A stretch of 49,280 nt of DNA from Psychrobacter sp. UBA6766 (GCF_002453355.1 NZ_DKGQ01000044.1:1-49280); one strand, 5' to 3'; counted from the first letter of the stretch, positions 16,631-25,128 are shown. Notes: a model not told the origin generated them from the letters alone. Made by a program: numbers and translations.

Positions 16631-17986
16631 TTATTTATAATAAATACTAAATATACTACCGCCTGAGCCGCCTAACGCATTGGCCTGATGGGTTAACTGC
16701 CAGTCCATATGAGTCACGATACGTTGGACAATACTAAGCCCTAAGCCGCTGCCTTCTACTTTGTAACTAGAATAGCTTGTCGACAGTGCTTCTTTGTGCA
16801 ATACCTTATCTTTTTCGTACGGCTTAAAACGCTCAAACCTTTCGTACAGCAACGGCATCATCTCCTCAGAGATACCAAGACCAGTGTCACTAACGGTTAT
16901 TTTTTGAGCGTCTATAGTGATAGTTACTTCGCCATCATCGGTATACTGAAATGCATTTTTTATTAAATTTCCCAATGCCATCTTTAGCAGCTCAGGTCGT
17001 ACATAGGCGAAATATTCTTGTTCAGCCACTAAACTACAAGTGACGGTCTTATGACGGAGCAAATATTTTAGCCGCTCAATTTCACTGAAAGCGATATCAT
17101 TTATAGAGGTTTGCGGCGTATCCAATTTTTCAGGAGCGCGAGAGAGTAACAATAACGCACTAATAATCTCGGAGGTTTCTTTCGCCGTGTGACTGATACG
17201 ATTGGCAAATTCTCTCAAATACCTGTCATTTTCTAATTGAGAAGCCAACACCTCTGACGCCCCCATAATAATCGTTAACGGTGTACGCAGCTCATGGCTG
17301 ACATCGCCGGTAAACAGTTGCTCTCGTTTTAGGTATTGCTCCAGTGTTTTGTTTTTCTCGTCAATAGCTCGTGCCAATATACCGACCTCAGAGGGCAGAT
17401 GGGTCAACTCGGTTAAATTTTGGTGATCGGTTTCTACCGCTTTTTTTAAATCTAATAGCGGCTTGGTGATTTGCTTGGAGGTTAACTGCGAGAATATAGC
17501 AGCGATAAGTAAACTTAGAATAACCGCCACTCTTAACGCATTGGCAAAGATATCTTCTACATGCTCAAAGATGGCAAGAACGGGAAAATTTCCCATCACC
17601 ATCTCATCGTTTTCTAGATAAGTGAGAATATAATCTTCTTGGCCTTGATTATAAAAGAAGAAATGCAAGTTGGTGTTGGTTGTCCCTGTTGCCATATCAA
17701 CCGTAACCGACTTTTCTTGCGGGGTGTCGGTTGCTAAAGCTTTTAAATCGTCGGGCGCATTAGCATAGCGATAGATGGTGATACCGGGTTCTGCATGATA
17801 AATGCCCTGCTCGCCGTCCTTTTCTTGGCTAAGCTCTAACTGCTGTAATAAACGCGCTTTGACCAGCTCTTGCTCCATCCTCACTTCAGCATACATAAAA
17901 ATACTGACGAAAGCGCTGCAAAGCAATATCGCAAACACGAAATAAGATAGGCGGAATTTATTGGTGATTGAATCGATACTAAACAT
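16631..17986 (-). CDS. colS: Sensor histidine kinase, ColS-like
   Basis: This 451-residue inner-membrane kinase pairs with the response regulator next to it. There is a membrane segment at about 13-33, a periplasmic sensor of about 115 residues, a second membrane segment at about 151-170, then a HAMP-like linker. The phospho-acceptor H231 is in GDVSHELRTPLT, and an ATPase domain with N-box (NLIKNAFQYT), G1 (DTGLGI) and G2 (GSGLGLSIV) follows. The periplasmic part contains ENDE (125-128), an ExxE motif of the kind proposed to bind metal in ColS. The start is ATG without a clear ribosome site, 111 bases after colR. PmrB/QseC would be the alternative names; the partner's sequence favours ColS. 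Confidence 0.85.
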   Translation of the reverse strand: MFSIDSITNKFRLSYFVFAILLCSAFVSIFMYAEVRMEQELVKARLLQQLELSQEKDGEQGIYHAEPGITIYRYANAPDDLKALATDTPQEKSVTVDMATGTTNTNLHFFFYNQGQEDYILTYLENDEMVMGNFPVLAIFEHVEDIFANALRVAVILSLLIAAIFSQLTSKQITKPLLDLKKAVETDHQNLTELTHLPSEVGILARAIDEKNKTLEQYLKREQLFTGDVSHELRTPLTIIMGASEVLASQLENDRYLREFANRISHTAKETSEIISALLLLSRAPEKLDTPQTSINDIAFSEIERLKYLLRHKTVTCSLVAEQEYFAYVRPELLKMALGNLIKNAFQYTDDGEVTITIDAQKITVSDTGLGISEEMMPLLYERFERFKPYEKDKVLHKEALSTSYSSYKVEGSGLGLSIVQRIVTHMDWQLTHQANALGGSGGSIFSIYYK

Positions 17987-18097
17987 AGCAGTTACTTCGT
18001 TGTAAAAGGCGTTAGATAAAATAAATATAGGTTTCAGTCTAAGTTTAATACCGGCGGCTTATCATTCAGTTAAGCCGTTCACTCATCCTAAAATACT

Positions 18098-18784
18098 TTA
18101 TACCTTATCAGGATCAATAATCTGATAACCAACGCCCGGCACCGTGACGATCATCGGTGTTGCAAATGGTTTATCGACTTGGGCACGCACACTATGCAGG
18201 TGAGTACGCAAGGCATCGCTACTCGGGATATCCGCGCCCCATACCTTCTCCTCTAGTTCATTCTTACTGACGACGCGCGGCGACGCGCTCATGAGTATAT
18301 TCAAGATCTTAAACCCAGTAGGTGTCAGCTTCAGCACGTTACCTTCACGCATAACTCTATGTTCGCCTGCATTGAGCGTGACGTCACCAACCGTTATACT
18401 ATGCTCAAAATGATCGTCTTGCTGTCGGCGGATTAACGCTCTGATACGCAATTCTAATTCAACAAGTGAAAAAGGCTTGACCAAATAATCGTCAGCGCCA
18501 CTATCGAAACCTGCGACTTTATCCAAGATCGTATCACGAGCCGTTAGCATAAGGACTGGCGTTTTATTATGCCACTCTTCGCGAAGGGTTTTACAGAGTT
18601 TTGTGCCATCCATACCTGGTAGCATCACATCTAATAAAATAACGTCATAATGATTATTCGCAGCCAGCGTCAAACCACTAATGCCATTGTGGGCGTTATC
18701 TAGCTCAAAGCCTTTAGCCTCAAAAAAAGCGTAAATATTGGCGACGATATCAGGATTATCTTCAATAATAAGTATCTTATACAT
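18098..18784 (-). CDS. colR: OmpR-family response regulator, ColR-like
   Basis: This 228-residue regulator has an N-terminal receiver with acidic pair E8-D9, phospho-acceptor D52 (LLDVMLPG) and K103 (VKPFS). A winged-helix DNA-binding domain follows (LKLTPTGFKILNILM, then DALRTHLHSVRAQVDKPF and VPGVGYQI). The DNA-binding domain reads much closer to ColR of Pseudomonas and Xanthomonas than to PmrA, especially the VDKPF segment before the final hairpin. It sits 35 bases after eptA and is probably co-transcribed with it, which would give positive autoregulation through the eptA operator. In Pseudomonas, ColRS is known to control eptA-type and dgkA-type genes, in agreement with this cluster. Confidence 0.88.
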   Translation of the reverse strand: MYKILIIEDNPDIVANIYAFFEAKGFELDNAHNGISGLTLAANNHYDVILLDVMLPGMDGTKLCKTLREEWHNKTPVLMLTARDTILDKVAGFDSGADDYLVKPFSLVELELRIRALIRRQQDDHFEHSITVGDVTLNAGEHRVMREGNVLKLTPTGFKILNILMSASPRVVSKNELEEKVWGADIPSSDALRTHLHSVRAQVDKPFATPMIVTVPGVGYQIIDPDKV

Positions 18785-18819
18785 AGACTGTCTCAGTCAT
18801 AAATCTATCCCTACTTAGG

Positions 18820-20511
18820 TCAATCGGATGAATGGGTGGACTTAAAAAAGGTTGGCGCGCCTGCTACCTCATCAGTCGTAATATTAAAAAAGTTAAGTAA
18901 CGTCGGGGTAATAAAATCATGTGATACAGGCTGATTAATTACCCTAAGAAGGCTGTTTTTATCAATACTGTTGCTAGCCGGAGACCAAATAATAACTGGT
19001 ATCTGCTTTTGAGAATCAGGCGCAATAGCATACGGCAAACCATGCAAGTAGATATTATTTTCGCCTAAACTCTCACCATGATCGCTGATATATACCATGA
19101 CCACATCATAACCCTGCTCATAATTTTTTAGCGTATCAATCACATTATGCAAGAAATAATCAGTATAGCGAATGGCATTATCATAACCGTTAATCACGGA
19201 TTGATTATCGCATTTAGACAGCTCGTTGGTCATACAGACGGGTTTGAATTCCTCAAACGCTTGGGGATAACGCTTGAAATAAGCGGGACCATGATTACCC
19301 ATTTGATGTAAAAAAATGAGCGTGTCTTTGGGAGTTGTGGTTGACTTTACCAGCTTATCAAAGCCCTTCAGCATACCAATATCTCGACATTCGCTATCGC
19401 AACTTGGATTGGTTTTAGAGGTTTTGAAGTCCTCAAAAGTGACGCGGTCTGCTACGCCTTTAGAGCTAGAGTTATTGTCACGCCAAACGACATTAACACC
19501 TTGTTTGTGTAAGGTATCAAGGACGTTTTCATTATAATCAGCACGGTCTACTTCAAAGTTATCTCGGTTGGCATAACTGAACATACACGGTACTGAATAA
19601 GCGGTTGAAGTACCACAAGAAGTTGTCTGTTTAAAGCTATAAAGATTGTCCTGCTCAGCCAGTAACGGCGTGGTGTTACGCGCATAACCGTTTAAGCCAA
19701 AATGATCCGCACGTGCGGTTTCTCCTACTACAAATACCATAAGCTTAGGTTTCGTAGCTTTACTACTGGCGACGCTGCGTTTGGCATCTGTCGCGTGCAG
19801 CAATAGCGTATCAGGACGACGCAATGCATCGACATAGTCGCTACTTAATTTGGCGACAGAGTAGATAGAAGTGATGGGATTGACGTAACTGCGCACCATT
19901 TTATGTTGACGAAAAAAAGTAGCGTATTGGTCGCCAAAAGGTAGTAAACACACGGCCATTAAGCCTGCAGAAAGACTGAGAGTAACCGCCCTTTGCCATA
20001 AGGCGCGACGTAAAGGGGTGCGCTTGATACGAATTTTGGCGATAATAACAGCAGGTATAACGCCTAATACCAGCACCCTAATAAAGAAACTTAGCGACAT
20101 CAATCCCATCGCTTCTTGTTGATCGGTCTGTAAGCCATTGATCAGCATACTACGATCAAATATTGTACCGTAAGCGTCTGTGAAATAACCGCACACTGCT
20201 GCTATCATTAGCACAGCGATGAGCATGGGTTTGGCAATAGGCCGATAACATAACAACTGCAATACTAGCCACATCAACCCTGACAATAATCCTGTGATAG
20301 AAACCATAAAACCAATATTACTACGAATAGGATAAATGCTTAGCACTTGCGCAAAAAAACTGACATTGGCAGTGGCGATTAAGTAGAGCGCCACAATTAT
20401 CATCAAATAATGTAGATTAATCTCACGATGCGCAATATTGCTAAGATAGATTTGCTTGGTTTTAGCTTTAGCTTTGGTAATGTCAGCGCTAAGTGCTTGC
20501 GAAGTTAACAT
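18820..20511 (-). CDS. eptA: Lipid A phosphoethanolamine transferase, EptA/MCR-like
   Basis: The enzyme transfers phosphoethanolamine from phosphatidylethanolamine to lipid A at the periplasmic face and lowers polymyxin binding. The 563-residue product has five N-terminal membrane segments and a sulfatase-like domain. There, E264 is in VVGETARADH, nucleophile T303 is in SCGTSTAYSVPCM, and the zinc ligands are in YISDHGESLGE. Six periplasmic cysteines fall at the three MCR disulfide positions: SCG...PCM, PSCDSEC and PVC...SKC. The catalytic domain reads very close to MCR-1, including HQMGNHGPAYFKRYP. I place the start at the ATG (20511); the frame also extends to a TTG at 20526. An operator-like repeat and a 21-base palindrome precede it. 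Only the intrinsic chromosomal gene is seen; there is no IS next to it. Confidence 0.95.
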   Translation of the reverse strand: MLTSQALSADITKAKAKTKQIYLSNIAHREINLHYLMIIVALYLIATANVSFFAQVLSIYPIRSNIGFMVSITGLLSGLMWLVLQLLCYRPIAKPMLIAVLMIAAVCGYFTDAYGTIFDRSMLINGLQTDQQEAMGLMSLSFFIRVLVLGVIPAVIIAKIRIKRTPLRRALWQRAVTLSLSAGLMAVCLLPFGDQYATFFRQHKMVRSYVNPITSIYSVAKLSSDYVDALRRPDTLLLHATDAKRSVASSKATKPKLMVFVVGETARADHFGLNGYARNTTPLLAEQDNLYSFKQTTSCGTSTAYSVPCMFSYANRDNFEVDRADYNENVLDTLHKQGVNVVWRDNNSSSKGVADRVTFEDFKTSKTNPSCDSECRDIGMLKGFDKLVKSTTTPKDTLIFLHQMGNHGPAYFKRYPQAFEEFKPVCMTNELSKCDNQSVINGYDNAIRYTDYFLHNVIDTLKNYEQGYDVVMVYISDHGESLGENNIYLHGLPYAIAPDSQKQIPVIIWSPASNSIDKNSLLRVINQPVSHDFITPTLLNFFNITTDEVAGAPTFFKSTHSSD

Positions 20512-20533
20512 AGACGGGCTTCTCAACAGGGCA

Positions 20534-20554
20534 GTAAGAAATGGAATTTCTTAC
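20534..20554. promoter_or_regulatory. Perfect 21-base palindrome in the eptA leader
   Basis: GTAAGAAAT (20534-20542) and ATTTCTTAC (20546-20554) are perfect complements around GGA. It sits between the predicted -10 and the eptA start and could be an mRNA hairpin or a second operator. Confidence 0.5.
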
Positions 20555-20586
20555 CATAACAGTTAAGCTGTTAAGAAGACGTTAAG
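20553..20586 (-). promoter_or_regulatory. ColR/PmrA-type operator and promoter of eptA
   Basis: On the minus strand CTTAAC (20586-20581), 5 bases, and CTTAAC (20575-20570) form an 11-base-period direct repeat; a further CTTAAC lies at 20567-20562. A -10-like TATGGT (20558-20553) follows such that the repeat covers the -35 region, the geometry of an activator-dependent promoter. It is 59-75 bases before the eptA ATG. Confidence 0.65.
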
Positions 20587-20706
20587 GCAGTTCGATTGAG
20601 CGAAGGTTTGAATGAAAATGTCGACCAGTCAGTATATAAATACTACTCGTTTTTCAACACCTTGATTGAAAGATTTTTAGTACATTTCATCCTTATAAAA
20701 CGGGCA

Positions 20707-20740
20707 TAAAAAAAGCCCCAATCATAAAGATTGGGGCTTT
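20707..20740 (-). terminator. Terminator of tRNA-Val
   Basis: AAAGCCCCAATC (20712-20723) pairs perfectly with GATTGGGGCTTT (20729-20740); the A-run from 20707 is the U-tract for minus-strand transcription. The same stem is used after tRNA-Ser (26182-26216). Confidence 0.9.
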
Positions 20741-20746
20741 CGAATC

Positions 20747-20823
<77 letters not shown>

Positions 20824-20836
20824 ATTTAGGACATGC

Positions 20837-20864
20837 ATTTTAGCAAGTTTTTAAAACTTTGCAA
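20837..20864 (-). promoter_or_regulatory. Sigma70 promoter of tRNA-Val
   Basis: On the minus strand TTGCAA (20864-20859) and TAAAAT (20842-20837) are 16 bases apart; the -10 lies 14 bases before the tRNA 5' end. Confidence 0.65.
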
Positions 20865-21031
20865 GCCTTTTCTATCACAATATTGACTTATTATTAGAAT
20901 ACTTATTATTAAGCTTTATAATTAAGGACTTAAGAAAATCAGGTTATTCTAAAGAGCTCTAGTTATCTAAGATAGCTCATAATTTATAGATTTTTAATAG
21001 TACAGTCGATCCACTATAAAATAAACACAGG

Positions 21032-21107
21032 GCTACTGGGATAAATTTTGTGTAGCCTCTGGAGTGACGAAGTCACACAGCAAGCAAGGAAAATTTATAC
21101 CAGTAGC
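21032..21107. repeat. Palindromic interspersed repeat, copy 2
   Basis: GCTACTGGGATAAATTTT (21032-21049) and AAAATTTATACCAGTAGC (21090-21107) pair over 18 positions with one mismatch. The core TGTAGCCTCTG (21051-21061) and CACAGCAAGCAAG (21076-21088) are identical to copy 1. The centre is a GTGAC-gaa-GTCAC hairpin (21064-21076). GATCCACTATA (21008-21018) and GATTCACTATA (21138-21148) flank it as imperfect direct repeats. Confidence 0.8.
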
Positions 21108-21180
21108 AGTCCTAAAAATTGTATTCTTTTTATTTAAGATTCACTATATTAAAATATAACTTCCAGATTAAGGCAATCAA

Positions 21181-21927
21181 ATGACCTTACGCATTCACGC
21201 TCTATTTCATACAGATTACGAAGACCTCAGCTTTATTAAGTATTGGGCAAATACTCATCAGCATTCTATTACCTACACGCGCTCTTATAATAAAGATGCC
21301 TTGCCTACGCTCGACAGTTTTGATTGGTTAATCGTCATGGGCGGGCCGATGAGTGTCCACGATGAAGACAGCCATCCTTGGTTGATTGAGGAAAAACGTC
21401 TGATTGGGCAGAGTATTGCTAGCGGAAAAACAATGATTGGCGTTTGCTTGGGCGCGCAGCTAATTGCGCATTGTTTGGGAGCGAGCGTAGAGCCAGCGGA
21501 TGTTAAAGAAATTGGCTGGCTACCTATTAAATTAACCAAAGAAGCCCAAGCCCATCCTTTATTGCAAGATTTACCAAAGCAGCCCTGTACTGTCTTTCAT
21601 TGGCACGACGATGGTTTTGAATATCCAAAAGGAGCGATCCCTTTAGCAACATCAGAAGCGTGGCCCAATCAAGGATTCCTGTATCAAACGCCTCGGCATA
21701 AAGCGCTCGGTAATTGGATCATGGCTTGGCAATGTCATTTTGAGATCACTAAGAAAAGTATCGTTAAAATGGTAGCAAATGGTAACCATGCCATTCAAAC
21801 AGGTCTTATCGATTGCCCTGAAACCGTGCAGTCGCCTACTGAGATAGTAACGCTTGGTGATAAGTATATCGCCGATAATAATACTTGCTTAGCGGCTATG
21901 CTCAACCGCATGGTAAAAAGCCGCTAA
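21181..21927 (+). CDS. Class I glutamine amidotransferase domain protein
   Basis: This 248-residue cytoplasmic protein contains a complete GATase-1 triad: nucleophile C89 in IGVCLGAQLIA, and H186 and E188 in MAWQCHFEIT. An early MGGPMSVHDED loop is typical of stand-alone GMP-synthase-like amidotransferases. Such proteins hydrolyse glutamine or gamma-glutamyl compounds; no synthetase partner is next to it, so the acceptor is unknown. No strong ribosome site is visible before the ATG. It is monocistronic, followed by a weak hairpin (21965-21992). Confidence 0.88.
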   Translation: MTLRIHALFHTDYEDLSFIKYWANTHQHSITYTRSYNKDALPTLDSFDWLIVMGGPMSVHDEDSHPWLIEEKRLIGQSIASGKTMIGVCLGAQLIAHCLGASVEPADVKEIGWLPIKLTKEAQAHPLLQDLPKQPCTVFHWHDDGFEYPKGAIPLATSEAWPNQGFLYQTPRHKALGNWIMAWQCHFEITKKSIVKMVANGNHAIQTGLIDCPETVQSPTEIVTLGDKYIADNNTCLAAMLNRMVKSR

Positions 21928-21964
21928 GACGTCATTCCTGTTCTAAAATGAATATTTAAAGCAT

Positions 21965-21992
21965 AAAAAGCTCAACGGTTTAGCCGCTTTTT
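21965..21992. terminator. Weak terminator between convergent genes
   Basis: AAAAAG...CGG pairs with CCGCTTTTT with a bulge; a second T-run (21996-22001) follows. It is placed between the convergent amidotransferase and EamA genes. Confidence 0.5.
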
Positions 21993-22018
21993 GCCTTTTT
22001 TAGCCGCAAGTCCACTCT

Positions 22019-22963
22019 TTACCGGTTCTGCTGGTTTGATGTCACCATTTTTACGCCGCCATAGGTCACTAAGACGACACCGAGCGCTATTAATGACGCT
22101 CCTAAAAACAACCCTTCTGGTGGATTTTCTCCTTGTAAAAAAATAGCAATCGGTACACCAACGACCGCCCCAACTGAACCTAATAAACTTAGCAGCACGG
22201 GGCCACCCGTTTTTTGCAGTAAAAATAGCAGCAAAAACTGACCGGCAAAAACGAATGCCTGCACCGCAATCAATCCCAGCGGTAACATTTCAGCTAGCGG
22301 AACTGCCAGTGAATAATTTGGCAGGATGCTGACGAAACCCAGCAGCATTGAAGCAGCTATTAGCATGCCCGGTGCCAACGCGCTTGGCGACAGATTGTCT
22401 GGCCAATATAGGGTGCGATAAATATTGCCAATCGCTAATAACACCGGACCACAAAGCGCCAGACCAATCCAAAATACGCTGGCATCGGGCGCAGCAAATT
22501 TACGCGCTGCCAGCACCCCTGCTCCGGCCAGTGCCGCGACCACGCCAAGCGCGCGCAGTTTGGTAAAACGCTCTATTCTCAAGACTATCGCTGCTAAATA
22601 AGTCAGTAGCGGCGGCAGAGAAATAATCAAGGCAACAAAACCTGCGCCGACATGTGGAATAGCGGAGAAAAAAATGAGATTTGAGCCAGCGACACTGACT
22701 AAGGCAGCAACCAAATAATAGCTTAGCGTTGGTTTGCTTAAAGGTGGTAGCTCGCGGCGTAGAAATGCATAACTAAATAAAATAAACGCCGCGCCAGTAA
22801 TGGACCAAAAGAGAAAGGCTAGCGGCGTTAGCCCAACCTCGCCGGCAAACTTTGCTAAATTGGTAGAAATACCGATTAACCCGCCGCCAGCGATAAGACA
22901 TAGCACAGGAATGAGCCACGCTTTTTTACCATTTACCATACCTTGCTGCGCTGACTCATTCAT
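22019..22963 (-). CDS. EamA/DMT-superfamily permease
   Basis: The 314-residue protein has about ten hydrophobic segments in two EamA repeats (about 14-150 and 160-305) and short loops, the drug/metabolite transporter architecture. The inner repeat boundary lies around the basic LRIERFTKLRAL segment. Members export amino acids, purines or other metabolites; the substrate cannot be told. An AAGGTAA ribosome site lies close before the ATG. On the same strand, 86 bases downstream of the YgjP-type gene. Confidence 0.9.
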   Translation of the reverse strand: MNESAQQGMVNGKKAWLIPVLCLIAGGGLIGISTNLAKFAGEVGLTPLAFLFWSITGAAFILFSYAFLRRELPPLSKPTLSYYLVAALVSVAGSNLIFFSAIPHVGAGFVALIISLPPLLTYLAAIVLRIERFTKLRALGVVAALAGAGVLAARKFAAPDASVFWIGLALCGPVLLAIGNIYRTLYWPDNLSPSALAPGMLIAASMLLGFVSILPNYSLAVPLAEMLPLGLIAVQAFVFAGQFLLLFLLQKTGGPVLLSLLGSVGAVVGVPIAIFLQGENPPEGLFLGASLIALGVVLVTYGGVKMVTSNQQNR

Positions 22964-23049
22964 AGGTTACCTTACTCTTAAAACAGCGGCTTTATCCATA
23001 GTCAACAGTACTGTTATCCATTAACTTGGCCTAGCATTATTATTAGCTT

Positions 23050-23556
23050 TTATCTTATCAAGACAGATTCGCGTTCGCGCCAATGCAACCACAAACGGGT
23101 ATCGAGCTCAAACTGATGATAATTAGGTTCCATATGACAGCAAAGCTGATAAAAGGCTTTGTTATGCTCTTGCTCTTTGAAATGCGCCAGCTCATGCACC
23201 ACTATCATACGCAAAAATTCAGGCGGCGCTTCTTTAAACAGGCTAGCCACCGTGATGCTGTTATGCGATTTTAGCTTACTGCCTTGAACGCGCGATTGAT
23301 ACGTATGAATACCAAGCGCCTGTTTGAGTACGGCAAGCTTACTATTATAAGTCACTTGCGACAGCGGACTGCTTTTACGCATATACTGATTTTTAATCTC
23401 ATTAATATAGCGGTATAACGCTTTATCGCTTTGTATTTGATGGCGATGGGGGTAATTTCTATCCAAATACTCACCCAATCTGCCCGTGTTAATCAGCGTC
23501 GCCGCTTGGCTTTGAATCTGCTCAGAATAATGAGCAATATATCTTAACGTGGTCAA
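23050..23556 (-). CDS. YgjP-like zinc metallopeptidase domain protein
   Basis: This 168-residue soluble protein has the gluzincin motif H121-E-L-A-H125 followed by H131 in HFKEQEHNKAFYQ, the third ligand arrangement of the YgjP/DUF45 (M48-like) family. It is shorter than typical YgjP (about 230) and has a divergent N-terminal half, but the catalytic part is complete. The cellular substrate of the family is unknown. It is transcribed in the same direction as the SMR gene 50 bases upstream and the EamA gene downstream. Confidence 0.85.
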   Translation of the reverse strand: MTTLRYIAHYSEQIQSQAATLINTGRLGEYLDRNYPHRHQIQSDKALYRYINEIKNQYMRKSSPLSQVTYNSKLAVLKQALGIHTYQSRVQGSKLKSHNSITVASLFKEAPPEFLRMIVVHELAHFKEQEHNKAFYQLCCHMEPNYHQFELDTRLWLHWRERESVLIR

Positions 23557-23606
23557 TGTAGTTATCCTTGACGTTTTATTTTTAACGACTAATAGTTAGT
23601 AATTAC

Positions 23607-23951
23607 TTAATGCGCCACTGAATTAGACAATAAATTCATCACCACCACCCCACCAACAATCATAGCAATACCAATCACGGCTGCGGTATCAAGCGTTTGC
23701 TTAAAGAAAAACAGCCCCACCAATGAGGTTAATACGATACCAAGCCCGCCCCATAATGCATAGGCAATACCAATAGGAATGGTTTTTATGGTTTGGGTTA
23801 ATAAATAAAAAGAAATCGCATACAGCACTGCCATAATAAGGGTAGGAATCAGGCGTGTGAATTGTTCTGACTTGACTAAAAAAGTGGTGCCAATGACTTC
23901 GCAAACAATAGCGGTGGCAAGGTAACCGTAAGCAATCATGGTTGGACTCAT
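23607..23951 (-). CDS. Small multidrug resistance (SMR) transporter, EmrE-like
   Basis: This is a four-helix inner-membrane proton antiporter for cationic compounds. With the start at the ATG at 23951 (AGGTG ribosome site upstream) the protein has 114 residues, the family norm; the frame extends to 24032 but would add 27 residues unlike any SMR protein. The essential glutamate is E18 in IVCEVIGT. The GIAYALWGGLGIVLTSLVG segment is of the EmrE/Qac type rather than the SugE type. It likely leads a three-gene minus-strand run with the YgjP and EamA genes. Confidence 0.93.
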   Translation of the reverse strand: MSPTMIAYGYLATAIVCEVIGTTFLVKSEQFTRLIPTLIMAVLYAISFYLLTQTIKTIPIGIAYALWGGLGIVLTSLVGLFFFKQTLDTAAVIGIAMIVGGVVVMNLLSNSVAH

Positions 23952-24465
23952 ATTTAAGGCACCTATATTGATTAAAAAGCAATTGATTAGAAAATAATCG
24001 GTTAAAACGTGTTGCATGGCAGCAGATAACACTAAAACACAGCCAATTAAAGCAAAAGCGCTAAAGAAACCTCGGATGGCTATTTTATAGGTTTATAAGA
24101 ATGCTTGAAATAGAGATTTTGAGGTTTACCGTAATATAAGGTTTTTCTTTAGTTTCAAACAGATAGTCCTCTCAAACCAGTTAATAACGTGACATCTATA
24201 ATCTCTATCGAAGCCCAGCTTTTCACACGCTCTAAATACATTGTATTAGAGTTACTGATGAAAAAATTCAACCAAGCCGCCATTTTAAAAGTAAACTCAC
24301 TCAATTTTATCCTGTTTATCATTATATTTATAATTTATCGCCTAATAAGGTTGACAGCCCATAACTACTTGGCTAAAATGTGCCCCACATAACGCAAACA
24401 AGATAAGCAATCGCTCCTACCAAAAGCTTTGTAAACTTGTTTTATTCACCGTTATGACAGCTTAT
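23952..24465. other. Intergenic region SMR gene to tRNA-Asn
   Basis: This 514-base AT-rich gap contains the tRNA-Asn promoter near its right end. A 67-codon open frame (24189-24392) runs through that promoter and is Ile/Phe-rich by composition; I do not accept it as a gene. Nothing else is recognised. Confidence 0.6.
24351..24379 (+). promoter_or_regulatory. Sigma70 promoter of tRNA-Asn
   Basis: A consensus TTGACA (24351-24356) and TAAAAT (24374-24379) are separated by 17 bases. The gap to the tRNA is about 86 bases, so the precursor has a long 5' leader. Confidence 0.75.
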
Positions 24466-24541
24466 TCTCCAATAGCTCAGTTGGTAGAGCAACGGACTGT
24501 TAATCCGTGTGTCCCTGGTTCGAGCCCAGGTTGGAGAGCCA
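24466..24541 (+). tRNA. tRNA-Asn (GTT anticodon)
   Basis: A 76-base tRNA with encoded CCA. The acceptor TCTCCAA pairs with TTGGAGA, the anticodon stem is CGGAC/GTCCG-like with loop CTGTTAA (anticodon GTT), and the T-arm has GGTTCGAGCCC. It has its own promoter and terminator. Confidence 0.96.
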
Positions 24542-24548
24542 TATTCTA

Positions 24549-24584
24549 AAAAGCCTTCATCAGTTACTTGATGGAGGTTTTTTT
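24549..24584 (+). terminator. Terminator of tRNA-Asn
   Basis: GCCTTCATCA (24553-24562) pairs with TGATGGAGGT (24569-24578) including two G-T pairs, followed by TTTTTT. Confidence 0.85.
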
Positions 24585-24739
24585 ATGGTCGCAGCTTTTA
24601 GTCGTTAATCACACCCAGCGCAATACTCATAAAGCGACGGTGTTCTTTTAGCGACTTTTGTTGTATGGTAAGAAGACTGTGACCAAGTTTGTTTTTGTCT
24701 GAGTGTTTTATTCCTACTCACTAAAAGTAATGGTTTATT

Positions 24740-25066
24740 ATGATACCTGTTCGTATAAAAAATAGATTCTCTGATCACCCGCAAAAAATCACACGCCCGA
24801 TCAGTATTCGCTTGTCTGAAGAAATGATTGAGCTTTTGACTGCCACTGCATCAGAGTTAGGTTTTAAACGTATCCAAGGCTTAATTCGTCTCTATATCCG
24901 TCAAGGTCTTGACCGTGACCATCAAGACTATACCCTCGCTCATGATGAAGTCTTTATCGAAACGTTACGCAAAAAAGGCGTCAGTCAACGCATTATTGAT
25001 GAGGCAATTGTGGTGACTCACAATAATAATATCACTCATCCCTTATCTGAGCTTCAAGACGATTAA
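24740..25066 (+). CDS. Small ribbon-helix-helix-like protein
   Basis: The 108-residue product has an N-terminal segment TRPISIRLSEEMIELLTATA followed by a helix with GFKRIQGLIRLYIRQGL. This beta-strand/helix/helix pattern is that of Arc/CopG DNA-binding proteins (about residues 18-58). The C-terminal half is a charged helix with no known motif. No toxin gene is adjacent, so it is not an obvious antitoxin; a stand-alone regulator is possible. The ribosome site is weak. A clear terminator follows (25089-25128), so it is a single-gene unit directly downstream of tRNA-Asn. Confidence 0.7.
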   Translation: MIPVRIKNRFSDHPQKITRPISIRLSEEMIELLTATASELGFKRIQGLIRLYIRQGLDRDHQDYTLAHDEVFIETLRKKGVSQRIIDEAIVVTHNNNITHPLSELQDD

Positions 25067-25088
25067 ATAGAGAATTCTTATAATCATT

Positions 25089-25128
25089 AAAAAGACTGAG
25101 ACCGCTGAATGGCGCTCGGTCTTTTTTT
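25089..25128 (+). terminator. Rho-independent terminator
   Basis: AAAAAGACTGAG (25089-25100) pairs with CTCGGTCTTTTT (25115-25126) with one G-T pair, followed by more T. Confidence 0.85.

Larger units (their letters stand above)
20824..21180. other. Intergenic region tRNA-Val to amidotransferase gene
   Basis: This 357-base gap holds the tRNA-Val promoter at its left end and repeat copy 2 (21032-21107) with direct repeats GATCCACTATA/GATTCACTATA around it. I see no gene. Confidence 0.7.

Noticed and set aside
18820..20511. eptA considered as an acquired mcr gene
   Set aside because: No IS element flanks it, its composition matches its neighbours and it is embedded in a co-directional regulated locus.
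24189..24392. 67-codon plus-strand open frame
   Set aside because: It contains the tRNA-Asn promoter and is an AT-driven Ile/Phe-rich frame without a ribosome site.
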